A DNA stretch of 33,774 nt from an uncultured Pelagibacteraceae bacterium (GCA_902591775.1 CACJBW010000012.1:1-33774); one strand, 5' to 3'. Positions 17,769-26,286 are shown, counted from the stretch's first letter. Notes: a model not told the origin generated them from the sequence alone. Numbers and translations: made by a program.

Positions 17769-17803
17769 AAAAAAAACGGGGATTTTTAATCAATCCCCGT
17801 TTT
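17769..17803 (-). terminator. Terminator hairpin after dctP, before dctQ
   Basis: On the minus strand, 11 bases after the dctP stop, AAAACGGGGATT pairs perfectly with AATCCCCGTTTT (12 bp, 7-base loop) and is followed by eight U. This is a textbook intrinsic terminator, and the strongest hairpin seen in the window. Lying inside the TRAP operon, it should stop or protect most dctP transcripts and allow limited read-through to dctQM, giving more binding protein than permease. Confidence 0.88.
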
Positions 17804-17814
17804 AATTTTTTTAA

Positions 17815-18903
17815 CTACTGTTGTGATGCGAATGCAGTTCCAATTGATGCATCAGATGTTTCCATTTGTGCAATAAAAGGTACTACAATTTTAGCATGTG
17901 CAGTCATGTGCTCATAAACTTCTTTAAAGAAAGCATTTGATGCAGCATTCTTTTTAAGAGTTGCTTGAGCAGCGTTCATGTACTCAGTGAAATAATCAGC
18001 TGGTGTATCCCAAAGTTTTACACCGTGATTTTCAGTAAGATCGATTAGCGCTTTACCATTTTCTACAGCTCTATTAGTGATGTTTCTAGTGATCATCGCT
18101 TCAGACGCAACTTCCATTGCATATTTTTGATGGTCAGTTAAAGAATTGTAAACATCTCCATTAATATAGATATCACCATTGACTACGTTTTGGTGTAATC
18201 CTTGTAGATAGTAGTTTTTAAGAACTTTTTGAAAACCAAAAACTGAGTCTGGTTTTGGACAACACCATTCAGCAGCATCGATAGTTCCTTTTTCAAGTGC
18301 TGGTAATATATCACCACCTGATAAAGATACTGATGCAATTCCGATATCTTTGTATGTTTGTCCTGGAATTCCTGGAGGAGTTCTAAATCTGTATTTTCTG
18401 AAATCATCCATGTTTTTAATTGGCTCTTTAAACCAACCTAATGCTTCAGGTCCTGATGATGCCATCACGAAACCTTTAACATTCATTCCCATTTCGCTCC
18501 ATAATTGGTCGTATAATTCTTTACCACCATTATCGAAATACCATGCTAACCAAGATTTAGTACTTAAACCAATTCCTCCACCAGCAACTGGCGATCCAAA
18601 TAACATCGCAGCTGGGTGATAGTTTGACCAGTAGTGAGTCCATGCTGCACCACCATCTACTAGACCTTTGTCAACAGCTTCTAGTGTTTCTTTCATACCA
18701 ACAACTTCACCTTTTGAAAGAAGCTCAAATTTTAACTCTCCACGAGTTAGTTTTGTTACTCTGTCAGTCCACATTTTTACGATTTGTCCATCGTATGATG
18801 TTTTAGGAAAAGTAAGTTGGATTTTTAATGTTTTAGCAGAAGCAGATCCAATTACTGAAACTGCAAATACTAAAGCTAAAATCATTGAAGTGATTTTTTT
18901 CAT
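17815..18903 (-). CDS. dctP: TRAP transporter solute-binding protein DctP (TakP-like)
   Basis: The periplasmic binding protein of the TRAP system has 362 aa with a clear signal peptide (cleavage near SASA-KT, residue 23). The family features are KGEVVG, the ligand-contact region YRFRTPPGIPG (Arg172/Arg174), and IDAAEW (Trp213), matching TakP-type 2-oxoacid binding proteins more than C4-dicarboxylate DctP. Next to Trp213 is a Cys-Cys pair (WCCPKP) where TakP has a Gly-Pro-Tyr-like stretch, so the ligand may differ. A ribosome site (GAGGG) precedes the ATG. The gene has its own leader and a downstream terminator, fitting high expression. Confidence 0.93.
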   Translation of the reverse strand: MKKITSMILALVFAVSVIGSASAKTLKIQLTFPKTSYDGQIVKMWTDRVTKLTRGELKFELLSKGEVVGMKETLEAVDKGLVDGGAAWTHYWSNYHPAAMLFGSPVAGGGIGLSTKSWLAWYFDNGGKELYDQLWSEMGMNVKGFVMASSGPEALGWFKEPIKNMDDFRKYRFRTPPGIPGQTYKDIGIASVSLSGGDILPALEKGTIDAAEWCCPKPDSVFGFQKVLKNYYLQGLHQNVVNGDIYINGDVYNSLTDHQKYAMEVASEAMITRNITNRAVENGKALIDLTENHGVKLWDTPADYFTEYMNAAQATLKKNAASNAFFKEVYEHMTAHAKIVVPFIAQMETSDASIGTAFASQQ

Positions 18904-19027
18904 TATTTATCCCTCTCTTTATTGTTATTAAGTCTTAATAATGAGTGAAGTAAAACTCATTGAGTGACAAATGTAAAACGATTAATTGTTCCAGCCCTGA
19001 TTAATACAACCTAAAGTTTAAATATGT
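18904..19027. other. Longest intergenic stretch (dctP leader)
   Basis: These 124 bases separate dctP from the upstream hydroxyisobutyrate-type dehydrogenase gene on the same strand. Besides the palindromes at 18925-18965 and a GAGGG ribosome site, they contain GATTAAT (18979-18985) and GATTAAT (18998-19004) around CCAGCCCTG. No strong -10/-35 pair was recognised, but the length suggests an independent promoter for dctP. No known riboswitch was recognised. Confidence 0.5.
18925..18941. promoter_or_regulatory. Perfect 17-base palindrome in the dctP leader, candidate operator
   Basis: TTATTAAG-T-CTTAATAA is an exact inverted repeat with a one-base centre, 22-38 bases before the dctP ATG. A second short palindrome, ACTCA-T-TGAGT, lies at 18955-18965, and AATGAGT (18940-18946) can pair with ACTCATT (18955-18961). 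These could be a repressor site or leader hairpins. No known motif was matched. Confidence 0.35.
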
Positions 19028-19954
19028 CTATTTATTACCTTTAGGATCAAAAGGATAATCCCAAGCATCTCCGCCAATTTTTTTAGATATACCGGAGTAA
19101 TCTGTTTCGCTATCACCACCCTCACAAAATTCATTAAATATATCTAAGGCATGTTTTCCTAGAGGAGTTGATGCATTTACTGATTTCGCAGCGTCATTTG
19201 CTAGTTTTAAATCTTTAGTCATCATAGCTGCAGAAAAGCCAGGTCTATATTTGTTATTAGAGGGAACGCCATCTGTTAAATTTGGCAGCGGTGTATAAGT
19301 TGATAAAGCCCAATTATTTCCAGAGGCATTTTTCATAATTTCATGAACTTTTTTTAAATCCATCTTGAGTCTTTTTGCTAACATTAATGCTTCTGATGCT
19401 GCTATCATTGAGATTCCTAAAGACATATTATTACAAATCTTTACTCCAACTCCACTACCTTGTGGTCCTGCATGTAAAATTTTTTGTCCCATAATATCCA
19501 TTAATGGCCTGGCCAAATTTACAGCTTCATCATCTCCGCCAACTAAAAAATTTAATTTACCAACTCTTGCCCCCATAACACCCCCTGTAACAGGAGCATC
19601 AATCATCTTAATTCCTCTATCTTTCGCTTCCTTGCCAAGCAATAAAGAAGTTTCAATGTCAATTGTAGAACAATCAATTATCAGAGCAGTTTTTGAAATT
19701 TTATCTATTATACCTTTATCTCCTAAAAATAGTGATTTTACATGTTTGCCTTCAGGCAACATCGAGATTATAAAATTTGCACCTTCAAGTACCTCGTCTA
19801 ATGTGTCAACCACATCTAAATTAGCTTTTTTTGCTTTTTGAATCATTTCTGGTGAAACATCGTAGGCTTTAACTTTTTTACCAGCCTTAACTAATTGGTC
19901 AGCCATTGGGTTACCCATGTTACCTACACCAATAAATGCTATTTGATCTGTCAT
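19028..19954 (-). CDS. mmsB: 3-hydroxyisobutyrate dehydrogenase family protein
   Basis: The 308-aa enzyme would interconvert a beta-hydroxyacid and its semialdehyde with NAD. The Rossmann motif GVGNMG is at 9-14. The substrate loop DAPVTGG is at 119-125. The catalytic motif GSGVGVKICNN has Lys172 and Asn176. The length and motifs suit mmsB-type 3-hydroxyisobutyrate dehydrogenase, but close relatives act on tartronate semialdehyde, L-serine or sulfolactaldehyde. It lies two bases after the aldehyde dehydrogenase gene, and the two enzymes could act in sequence. The symbol is by family likeness only. Confidence 0.8.
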   Translation of the reverse strand: MTDQIAFIGVGNMGNPMADQLVKAGKKVKAYDVSPEMIQKAKKANLDVVDTLDEVLEGANFIISMLPEGKHVKSLFLGDKGIIDKISKTALIIDCSTIDIETSLLLGKEAKDRGIKMIDAPVTGGVMGARVGKLNFLVGGDDEAVNLARPLMDIMGQKILHAGPQGSGVGVKICNNMSLGISMIAASEALMLAKRLKMDLKKVHEIMKNASGNNWALSTYTPLPNLTDGVPSNNKYRPGFSAAMMTKDLKLANDAAKSVNASTPLGKHALDIFNEFCEGGDSETDYSGISKKIGGDAWDYPFDPKGNK

Positions 19955-19956
19955 TT

Positions 19957-21474
19957 TTAATTATCTATATTTGATTTTCCTCTATTAATCAAAACTGTTT
20001 TGCTTTGAGTGAAATGATTAATCATACTATCAAATGCATACTCTTTTCCTAAGCCACTCATTTTTAATCCGCCATATGAAACATTTGCTCTAGGCGCTAC
20101 ACATTGATTCACTTGGACAAAACCTGCTTCAATTTCCTCTACGAACTGTAAAGCTCTAGATAGATTTTGTGTCCACAATACCGCTGATAATCCAAATGGT
20201 GTATCATTTGCACTATTCATTACTTCATCAAATGATTTAAATGGTATTGCACAAGCAACAGGACCAAATATTTCTTCTTGGCAAACTGGAGAGCTTACTG
20301 GAACACCTGACATCAATGTAGGTTCATAAAAGAAACCATTTTTATAATCACCACCTGTTAGTTGATTGCCACCATGCACAACATTGGTTGTAGAGTTTTT
20401 TTTGGCAATATCCATATAATGTAAAGTTCGTTTCAGTTGTTCTTCGGAAATAATTGCTCCAATATCAGAACTTTCATCTAGAGCATTACCCATTTTTAAT
20501 TTACTTAATTTTTCAGCAGCTCCACCTAGTACTTGATCATAAATTTTTTCCTGAATATAAACTCTTGAACCAGCAGTACATGCTTGTCCTTGTCGAGTAT
20601 ATCTCATTCCATCAATAACCCCTTGAATTGCAATATCTAAATCTGCATCACTCATTATTATATTCGGATTTTTTCCTCCAAGCTCTAAAGTAACTGGACA
20701 TAATTTAGGAGCTGCTTTTTGTGCTATAATCTTTCCTACAGTAAAAGATCCAGTAAACGTTACTTTTCTTACTTTTTCATGAGTTACCAGAGGTTCGCCA
20801 CACTCTTCTCCATAGCCTGAAATTACATTTAAAACACCTGGAGGAAGTTCTTGTTGAAATATCTCCGATAGTAGAAGAGCACAAAATGGGGCTTGTTCAG
20901 CTGTTTTTAAAACAACACTATTTCCTGCTACAATAGCTGGAGCGATTTTTGCTACTGTTAAAAATAATGGCGCATTCCAAGGGACGATTGCACAAACAAC
21001 CCCAATTGGATCTCTAGTAGTATAATGAATACTATTTGGAATATTGGTTGGATAATTTTCTCCTTTTAACTCTCCAGACAAACCAGCAAACATATTTGTA
21101 AGTTCAATGGAAGCACCTGTTTCTGGTATGGCCTGTGTTCTTAAAGCATTACCTGTATCTAATGATAATAAAGTTTCAATTTCTGACTTTCTTTCCTCTA
21201 ATCTTTTTGCTCCAGCAGCAACCATTTTTCCTCTTTCCCTTGCTGGTATTTTTTTCCATTTTTTAAAAGCTTTGTGTGCTGACTCAACTGCAATATTTAC
21301 ATCATCTTTATTACATTGAGGAGCAAAACCGATATTGTCTCCTGTGCTTGGATTTAATACTGGAATCTTATTATTTGTTTGAGCAGATATTAATTTGCCA
21401 TCAATTAAAATTTTATCAGTTAATCTTTTTGCATTATTAAGTGCTTGTTCAAGATTATTTTTAAAGTTACTCAT
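19957..21474 (-). CDS. NAD(P)-dependent aldehyde dehydrogenase
   Basis: The 505-aa enzyme oxidises an aldehyde to its acid. Catalytic Cys299 (GQACTAG), Glu264 (LELGGKNP) and Asn167 (VPWNAPL) are all present. The Cys environment is of the classical ALDH type, related to betaine-aldehyde and semialdehyde dehydrogenases, and no CoA-dependent type hallmark was noticed. Its start overlaps the SDR gene by 8 bases, and its end is two bases from the hydroxyacid dehydrogenase gene. The order SDR-ALDH-hydroxyacid dehydrogenase suggests stepwise oxidation of an alcohol or hydroxyacid. The substrate cannot be assigned. Confidence 0.9.
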   Translation of the reverse strand: MSNFKNNLEQALNNAKRLTDKILIDGKLISAQTNNKIPVLNPSTGDNIGFAPQCNKDDVNIAVESAHKAFKKWKKIPARERGKMVAAGAKRLEERKSEIETLLSLDTGNALRTQAIPETGASIELTNMFAGLSGELKGENYPTNIPNSIHYTTRDPIGVVCAIVPWNAPLFLTVAKIAPAIVAGNSVVLKTAEQAPFCALLLSEIFQQELPPGVLNVISGYGEECGEPLVTHEKVRKVTFTGSFTVGKIIAQKAAPKLCPVTLELGGKNPNIIMSDADLDIAIQGVIDGMRYTRQGQACTAGSRVYIQEKIYDQVLGGAAEKLSKLKMGNALDESSDIGAIISEEQLKRTLHYMDIAKKNSTTNVVHGGNQLTGGDYKNGFFYEPTLMSGVPVSSPVCQEEIFGPVACAIPFKSFDEVMNSANDTPFGLSAVLWTQNLSRALQFVEEIEAGFVQVNQCVAPRANVSYGGLKMSGLGKEYAFDSMINHFTQSKTVLINRGKSNIDN

Positions 21475-22246
21475 TATCTAATTCTCCTCTTCTAACTTTA
21501 GAAGAGAGCCATCCACCATCTATTTTTATTTCAGACCCATTTATGAAATCAGAATCATCGCTTGATAGAAATACTGCTGCTCCAACTATATCTTTTGGTT
21601 CTCCCCATCTACCTACAACAGTTTCTTTCCCCCAAGCTTTACCATGTTTTGGATCTTCAGCATATTTTTGATTAAATGAGGTAGATATTAAACCTGGACA
21701 AATAGTATTTACATTAATATTTTTTCCAGTCAGATCGACAGATAACGCTCTTGTTAATCCTAAGACACCACTTTTTGCAGCTACATATCCTACCCTATCT
21801 GGTCTTCCCATAAAACTTGCTATCGACCCAAAGTTAATAATTTTACCTTTTCCATTTTTAATCATATGAGGAATTACAGCCTGACTAGCAAGGAAAGGTG
21901 CTGTAAGATTCACAGAAATCATATCATCCCAATCTTGTTTTGTATGATCTAAAAGTTTCTTTACATGTCTAATTCCTGCATTGTTTATTAGAATATCAAT
22001 TTTACCATAGTATTTGATAGTTTGATCCACCATCTCGTTGATGCTCTTTTGATTTGAAACGTCAGTTTTTATAATTATTGCTTCACTGCCTGCCTCTATA
22101 ATTTTTTTTTTAGTTTTTTCTGAATTTTTAATATCTATTTCTGCTATAACTATCTTTGCACCTTCTTTTACAAGACCAAGACAAATTTCTTGTCCTATTC
22201 CTTTTCCTCCGCCTGTAACTATTGCTACCCTATCTTTAAGTTTCAT
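21467..22246 (-). CDS. Short-chain dehydrogenase/reductase (SDR)
   Basis: The 259-aa enzyme is a classical SDR. The cofactor motif TGGGKGIG is at 11-18, NNAG at 88-91, and the catalytic Ser141, Tyr154 and Lys158 (YVAAK) are intact. An acidic residue (Glu36-Asp38) after the second strand suggests NAD rather than NADP. It resembles the FabG-like and polyol/hydroxyacid SDRs used in catabolism. It overlaps the aldehyde dehydrogenase gene by 8 bases and lies 18 bases after the FKBP-rhodanese gene, so it belongs to the catabolic cluster. Confidence 0.9.
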   Translation of the reverse strand: MKLKDRVAIVTGGGKGIGQEICLGLVKEGAKIVIAEIDIKNSEKTKKKIIEAGSEAIIIKTDVSNQKSINEMVDQTIKYYGKIDILINNAGIRHVKKLLDHTKQDWDDMISVNLTAPFLASQAVIPHMIKNGKGKIINFGSIASFMGRPDRVGYVAAKSGVLGLTRALSVDLTGKNINVNTICPGLISTSFNQKYAEDPKHGKAWGKETVVGRWGEPKDIVGAAVFLSSDDSDFINGSEIKIDGGWLSSKVRRGELDNE

Positions 22247-22264
22247 TTCCCAAATGATTTGACG

Positions 22265-23008
22265 TTATTTTAAGAAGGAAACTAATGCTTTTTCCTCACT
22301 AATCCAAGCTTTAATTCCTCCGTCAAGAACATAAACATTTTTAAAACCAAGATCTTCTGCAAAAGCATTACCTAAAATTGATGCTGTTTCACCATCATGA
22401 CTAACAAAAATAATTTCAATATTTTGAGACTCTGCTCCAGCTAAAGCTCTTACTCTATCCATTAGGTAAACATTAAATTTTCCATTTTTATCGAAAGCTG
22501 TTTCTTGAAACGACTCTTTAATTACACCAGTTTTAATCCATTGGTCTTCTGTTCTGATATCTAAAACTACTGCATTGTTTTTCAATAAATTGTTTAATTC
22601 ATCAGATGTGATTAAATTATAATTTGGATCTAGAACATCAATAATCTTGAACTCAAAAATAAGATCAGAATTTGGTGGTATTATATTTCCAGCGCCTGTT
22701 GCTCCATATGCTAGTTCAGAAGGTATTTTAATTTTTCTGACAGTTCCTTTATTGGTTCCAACTATACCCATTTCAAAACCTGGTATAACTTCTTTCATAC
22801 CTATTTGAACAACTAAAGGTCTGTCTTTTCCCACGTTGGTATCGAAAACTTTTCCATCAACAAAAGAACCTGTGTATTCAATTTGAACCCATGAGTGATT
22901 AATAATTTTTTTTCCTTCACCTGGCTTATCAAGAATAATTTCTATTTCTGTGGCAAAAACATTACAAACTAAAAAAAAATATATTATTAGGAATTTAATT
23001 TTATTCAT
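22265..23008 (-). CDS. Secreted FKBP-type prolyl isomerase fused to a rhodanese-like domain without the catalytic Cys
   Basis: The 247-aa protein has a signal peptide (hydrophobic residues 5-17, cleavage near VFA-TE), an FKBP domain (about 34-125, with GSFVDGKVFDT, VIPGFEMG and PSELAYG), and a rhodanese-like domain (about 135-245, with VVLDIRTEDQW and VYVLDGGIKAW). In the rhodanese active loop the usual catalytic Cys is Ser203 (FVSHDGETAS), so sulfur transfer is not expected; a binding role is more likely. It would work in the periplasm. The gene abuts the monooxygenase stop with no gap (TAA-ATG), a link to translation, not necessarily function. Confidence 0.88.
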   Translation of the reverse strand: MNKIKFLIIYFFLVCNVFATEIEIILDKPGEGKKIINHSWVQIEYTGSFVDGKVFDTNVGKDRPLVVQIGMKEVIPGFEMGIVGTNKGTVRKIKIPSELAYGATGAGNIIPPNSDLIFEFKIIDVLDPNYNLITSDELNNLLKNNAVVLDIRTEDQWIKTGVIKESFQETAFDKNGKFNVYLMDRVRALAGAESQNIEIIFVSHDGETASILGNAFAEDLGFKNVYVLDGGIKAWISEEKALVSFLK

Positions 23009-24604
23009 TTAGATTATTTTCAATTCTTTATAATTAGTCTTTTCAACTTTTAAACAAGCTTTTCTATATTTTGGCATTCCACCAGGATAAGGTAAAAAAG
23101 ACTTCGACTTGCCAGGTATATTGTCGCCTTTATACCACGAGCTTTTTGCTTTCATAAATAATGTTTTTTTAACTGAGCTTGTAATTTCTTTTTGCCATTT
23201 TTTTGCTGCTTCATTTGTACTTTCTATACTTTGTCTTTTATTATTTTCCAAAAACTTAATACATTTGGTAATCCATTCAACATGCTGTTCTATTTGTACC
23301 GGTACATTTGTTAATACTGAGGGACTTCCTGGACCACTAACAATAAACATATTTGGAAAGTTAGGAACAAGAAGTCCTAAAAAACTTTTAGGTCCACTTT
23401 TCCAATATTTGGTCAATTTAATTCCTTTTTTTCCAGTTATATTTAATTTTTCAATTGAACCTGTCAAAGCATCAAATCCTGTTGCAAATATAATTTTATC
23501 TAGTGTGTATTCATTTTTTTTTGTCTTTATTCCTCTTTTGGTAATTTTTATTATTGAGTTTTCTTTTAAATCAACTAATTCCACATTTTTTTTATTAAAC
23601 ATCTCATAATAATTTGTATTTAAGGTTGGTCTTTTAGCAGTAAATGGGTGGTCAAAATTAGTAAGGATCTTTGCATACTCTCTATTTTTAACTGTTGAGT
23701 ATATTTTATTTTCAATAAATTTAACTGCTGTTTTATTTGCTTTGATGGTTTTTACTATGTCATTAAAAGTTGCTCTAAAGGATAAAGTTCCATAATGCCA
23801 AGATTTTTCATACATCTGATTTCTTTTAGCTTCGTTAAAATCAAATGCAGATTTTTTTGGAAATTCAAAAGGATGGCCACCTGGTGTTCTTTTTAAATAA
23901 CTTCTTAATTTATTAAAATTTTTTTTATAGTTTTTAATGTTTGTAGCTGATAATTTTCTATTTCTTGCTGGAATACTAAAATTCGGAGATCTTTGGAATA
24001 AAATTAATTTTTTTGCTTTTTTGGCAATTTCAGGTGCGATCTGTATCCCAGTTGAACCTGTTCCTACCTGTCCAACAATTTTATTTTTAAAATTAATATT
24101 TTTTTTGGGCCATCTTCCACTGTGGTGTAGTTGACCTTTAAATTGGTTTATTCCTTTTATTGCAGGTAAATTAATTGAGGAAAGTGACCCAACTGCACAA
24201 ATTAAATATTTTGTAAAATAAATTTTTTTATTGTTCGTTTTTATTTTCCATAAGTTTTCTTTTTCAAAATATTGTGTAGATATTACTTTTTGTTTAAAAG
24301 CTATGTTTTTTTTAAGATTATATTCTTTCGAAAAATATTTGAGATATTTTAAAATTACTTTTTGTTTAGGATATCTTTCTTTCCAAGTCCAGTTTTTAAA
24401 AATTTTTTTTGAAAAAGTAAAACCATAAGTAAAACTCTCTGAGTCACATCTCGCCCCTGGGTATCTATTCCAGTACCATGTACCTCCTAGATCATCTCCT
24501 TCTTCTAGCACCAATGTGTTTAATTTTAATTTATCTCTCAAACAATGAAGTTGATATAGTCCTGAAAATCCAGCACCTATAATTAATGCGTCTAAATATT
24601 TCAT
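23009..24604 (-). CDS. Baeyer-Villiger-type flavin monooxygenase
   Basis: The 531-aa protein binds FAD and NADPH and should insert oxygen next to a ketone carbonyl or oxidise a heteroatom. FAD-binding GAGFSG is at 10-15, GGTWYWNRYPG at about 40-50, the Baeyer-Villiger fingerprint F-x-G-x(3)-H-x(3)-W-P at 155-166 is exact, and the second Rossmann GTGSTG is at 181-186. The KRPTLNTNYYEMFN region carries the Arg expected in type I enzymes. The gene is Lys-rich and AT-rich, like its neighbours. It is the first gene of the cluster, divergent from the GMC oxidoreductase gene across an 80-base gap. Confidence 0.9.
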   Translation of the reverse strand: MKYLDALIIGAGFSGLYQLHCLRDKLKLNTLVLEEGDDLGGTWYWNRYPGARCDSESFTYGFTFSKKIFKNWTWKERYPKQKVILKYLKYFSKEYNLKKNIAFKQKVISTQYFEKENLWKIKTNNKKIYFTKYLICAVGSLSSINLPAIKGINQFKGQLHHSGRWPKKNINFKNKIVGQVGTGSTGIQIAPEIAKKAKKLILFQRSPNFSIPARNRKLSATNIKNYKKNFNKLRSYLKRTPGGHPFEFPKKSAFDFNEAKRNQMYEKSWHYGTLSFRATFNDIVKTIKANKTAVKFIENKIYSTVKNREYAKILTNFDHPFTAKRPTLNTNYYEMFNKKNVELVDLKENSIIKITKRGIKTKKNEYTLDKIIFATGFDALTGSIEKLNITGKKGIKLTKYWKSGPKSFLGLLVPNFPNMFIVSGPGSPSVLTNVPVQIEQHVEWITKCIKFLENNKRQSIESTNEAAKKWQKEITSSVKKTLFMKAKSSWYKGDNIPGKSKSFLPYPGGMPKYRKACLKVEKTNYKELKII

Positions 24605-24684
24605 ATATAACTACTCAATGTTATTATTTAATTTATAAAGTATATGTTAAAAGATTTTTAAAAAAATTTAATTATAAAAATATT

Positions 24685-26286
24685 ATGGAAAACTTTGATT
24701 ATGTTATTTTAGGCGCTGGATCTGCTGGATGTGTACTAGCAAATAGATTAAGCGCTAATCCAAATTATAAAGTTTTATTGATCGAGGCTGGAAGTAGAGA
24801 CACAAACCCTTGGATCCATATTCCAGGTGGATATTTTAAAACAATGTTGAACCCAAAAACGGATTGGTGTTTTCAGACGGAAAAAGAAGAGTTTTGTGAT
24901 AATAGAGAAATGGTTTACCCAAGGGGTAAAACTTTAGGTGGAAGTTCCTCAATAAATGGAATGCTTTATATTAGAGGTCAATCTAACGATTTTGATTATT
25001 GGAGACAGCTTGGTAACATTGGTTGGTCATGGGAAGATGTGCTTCCCTATTTTAAAAAATCTGAAGATTTTCAATTTGGTGAAAATGAATTTCATGGATC
25101 TGGTGGTCCTTTGGCAGTTCAACAAATTAGGGGAACATTTAAAGTTTGCGATCTATTTATGGATGCAGCAGAAGAATTTGGTCACAAAAGAACTGATGAT
25201 TTTAATAATGGTGACAATGAAGGAATGGGTTATTTTCCTTTTACCGTAAGAAATGGTTTAAGATGTAGTACTGCTGTAGGCTATCTCAATCCAGTTAAAA
25301 AAAGAAAAAATTTAAAAGTTGTTACAAATGCTCATGTTAAAAATATTGAGTTTGAAAATAAAAAAGCAGACAAAGTGAATTATTGGATTGGTGAGAATGT
25401 AATTACTGTTAAAGCAAATAAAGAAGTAATTTTAAGTTCTGGGACTATAGGTTCACCTCATATTCTTCAAGCTTCAGGTATTGGTCCAGGCGAACTTTTA
25501 AAAAAAAATAATGTCAATGTAATTAAAGACCATCCTGGAGTAGGTATGAATTTAACAGATCATTTAATGTTAAGACCAGTTTATAAAGTTAAAAATTTAG
25601 AAAGCTTAAATGATATCTATTATAGTATGACTAAAAAGCTTATGACTGGACTAAAATATTTCTTATTTAGAAAAGGACCACTAACAGTCGGGGCTAGTTA
25701 TTTATGTGGCTTTGTAAAAAGTGATGATCATTTAGCAACTCCTAATTTGCAATTCCATGTATCTCCAGCTAGCACAGATGTCTTAGGCAAAGGCTCCCTT
25801 CATAAATTTACAGCATTTACCCCTAGCATCACAAATGTAAGGCCAACTAGCAGAGGTTCAATTAAATTAAAATCATCCGATACAAGAATATCTCCAGAAA
25901 TTAAGATGAATTATTTATCTACATACGAAGACAGAGAAATTGCTGGGAAAGCATTAAAAATCACTAGAAATATTGTTATGAATTCAAAAGCTTATAAAGA
26001 GTATGAGCCTGAAGAATATAGACCTGGAATTCATATTACGGATAATGAGGAATTGGCTAAAGAGGCTGGAAAATTTTGTAGTACTATTTTTCATCCTGTG
26101 AGCACATGTAGAATGGGGACTGACGAAAATTCAGTTGTGTCTGACCGATTAGTCGCTCATGGCTTAGAAAATTTAAGAATTGTTGATGCATCTGTCATGC
26201 CATCAATAACCTCAGGAAATACTAATGCACCTACTATTATGATTGCTGAAAAAGCAGCAGATATGATAATAGAAGACGCTAGATGA
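24685..26286 (+). CDS. GMC family FAD-dependent alcohol dehydrogenase (choline dehydrogenase-like)
   Basis: The enzyme (533 aa) oxidises an alcohol using FAD. It starts with the FAD motif GAGSAG (10-15), followed by the GMC signatures PRGKTLGGSSSINGMLYIRG and SSGTIGSPHILQASGIGP, and near the C-terminus HPVSTCRMG and SGNTNAPT, which carry the active-site His and Asn. I place the start at the ATG at 24685, immediately before the FAD motif; an in-frame ATG at 24586 would add 33 residues and run into the divergent gene. Many relatives are annotated as choline dehydrogenase, but the substrate is open. Its stop overlaps the terC-like gene by four bases. Confidence 0.9.
   Translation: MENFDYVILGAGSAGCVLANRLSANPNYKVLLIEAGSRDTNPWIHIPGGYFKTMLNPKTDWCFQTEKEEFCDNREMVYPRGKTLGGSSSINGMLYIRGQSNDFDYWRQLGNIGWSWEDVLPYFKKSEDFQFGENEFHGSGGPLAVQQIRGTFKVCDLFMDAAEEFGHKRTDDFNNGDNEGMGYFPFTVRNGLRCSTAVGYLNPVKKRKNLKVVTNAHVKNIEFENKKADKVNYWIGENVITVKANKEVILSSGTIGSPHILQASGIGPGELLKKNNVNVIKDHPGVGMNLTDHLMLRPVYKVKNLESLNDIYYSMTKKLMTGLKYFLFRKGPLTVGASYLCGFVKSDDHLATPNLQFHVSPASTDVLGKGSLHKFTAFTPSITNVRPTSRGSIKLKSSDTRISPEIKMNYLSTYEDREIAGKALKITRNIVMNSKAYKEYEPEEYRPGIHITDNEELAKEAGKFCSTIFHPVSTCRMGTDENSVVSDRLVAHGLENLRIVDASVMPSITSGNTNAPTIMIAEKAADMIIEDAR

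Noticed and set aside
18904..19027. Riboswitch in the dctP leader
   Set aside because: Only short palindromes are present; I saw no conserved core of a riboswitch class I know.
19365..19841. 158-aa plus-strand reading frame
   Set aside because: It is antisense to the hydroxyisobutyrate-type dehydrogenase gene and shows no domain; the opposite strand has all catalytic motifs.
9465..19954. Two 3-hydroxyisobutyrate-family genes as a recent duplication
   Set aside because: The proteins share only family motifs; substrate loops (CPVMGGP versus DAPVTGG) and most other residues differ.
23109..23609. 166-aa plus-strand reading frame
   Set aside because: It lies antisense to the Baeyer-Villiger monooxygenase gene and its hydrophobic look comes from the complement of Lys- and Asn-rich codons.
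24586..24684. 33-codon N-terminal extension of the GMC gene
   Set aside because: It would precede the FAD motif with a non-conserved peptide and overlap the divergent monooxygenase start; the ATG at 24685 gives the normal N-terminus.
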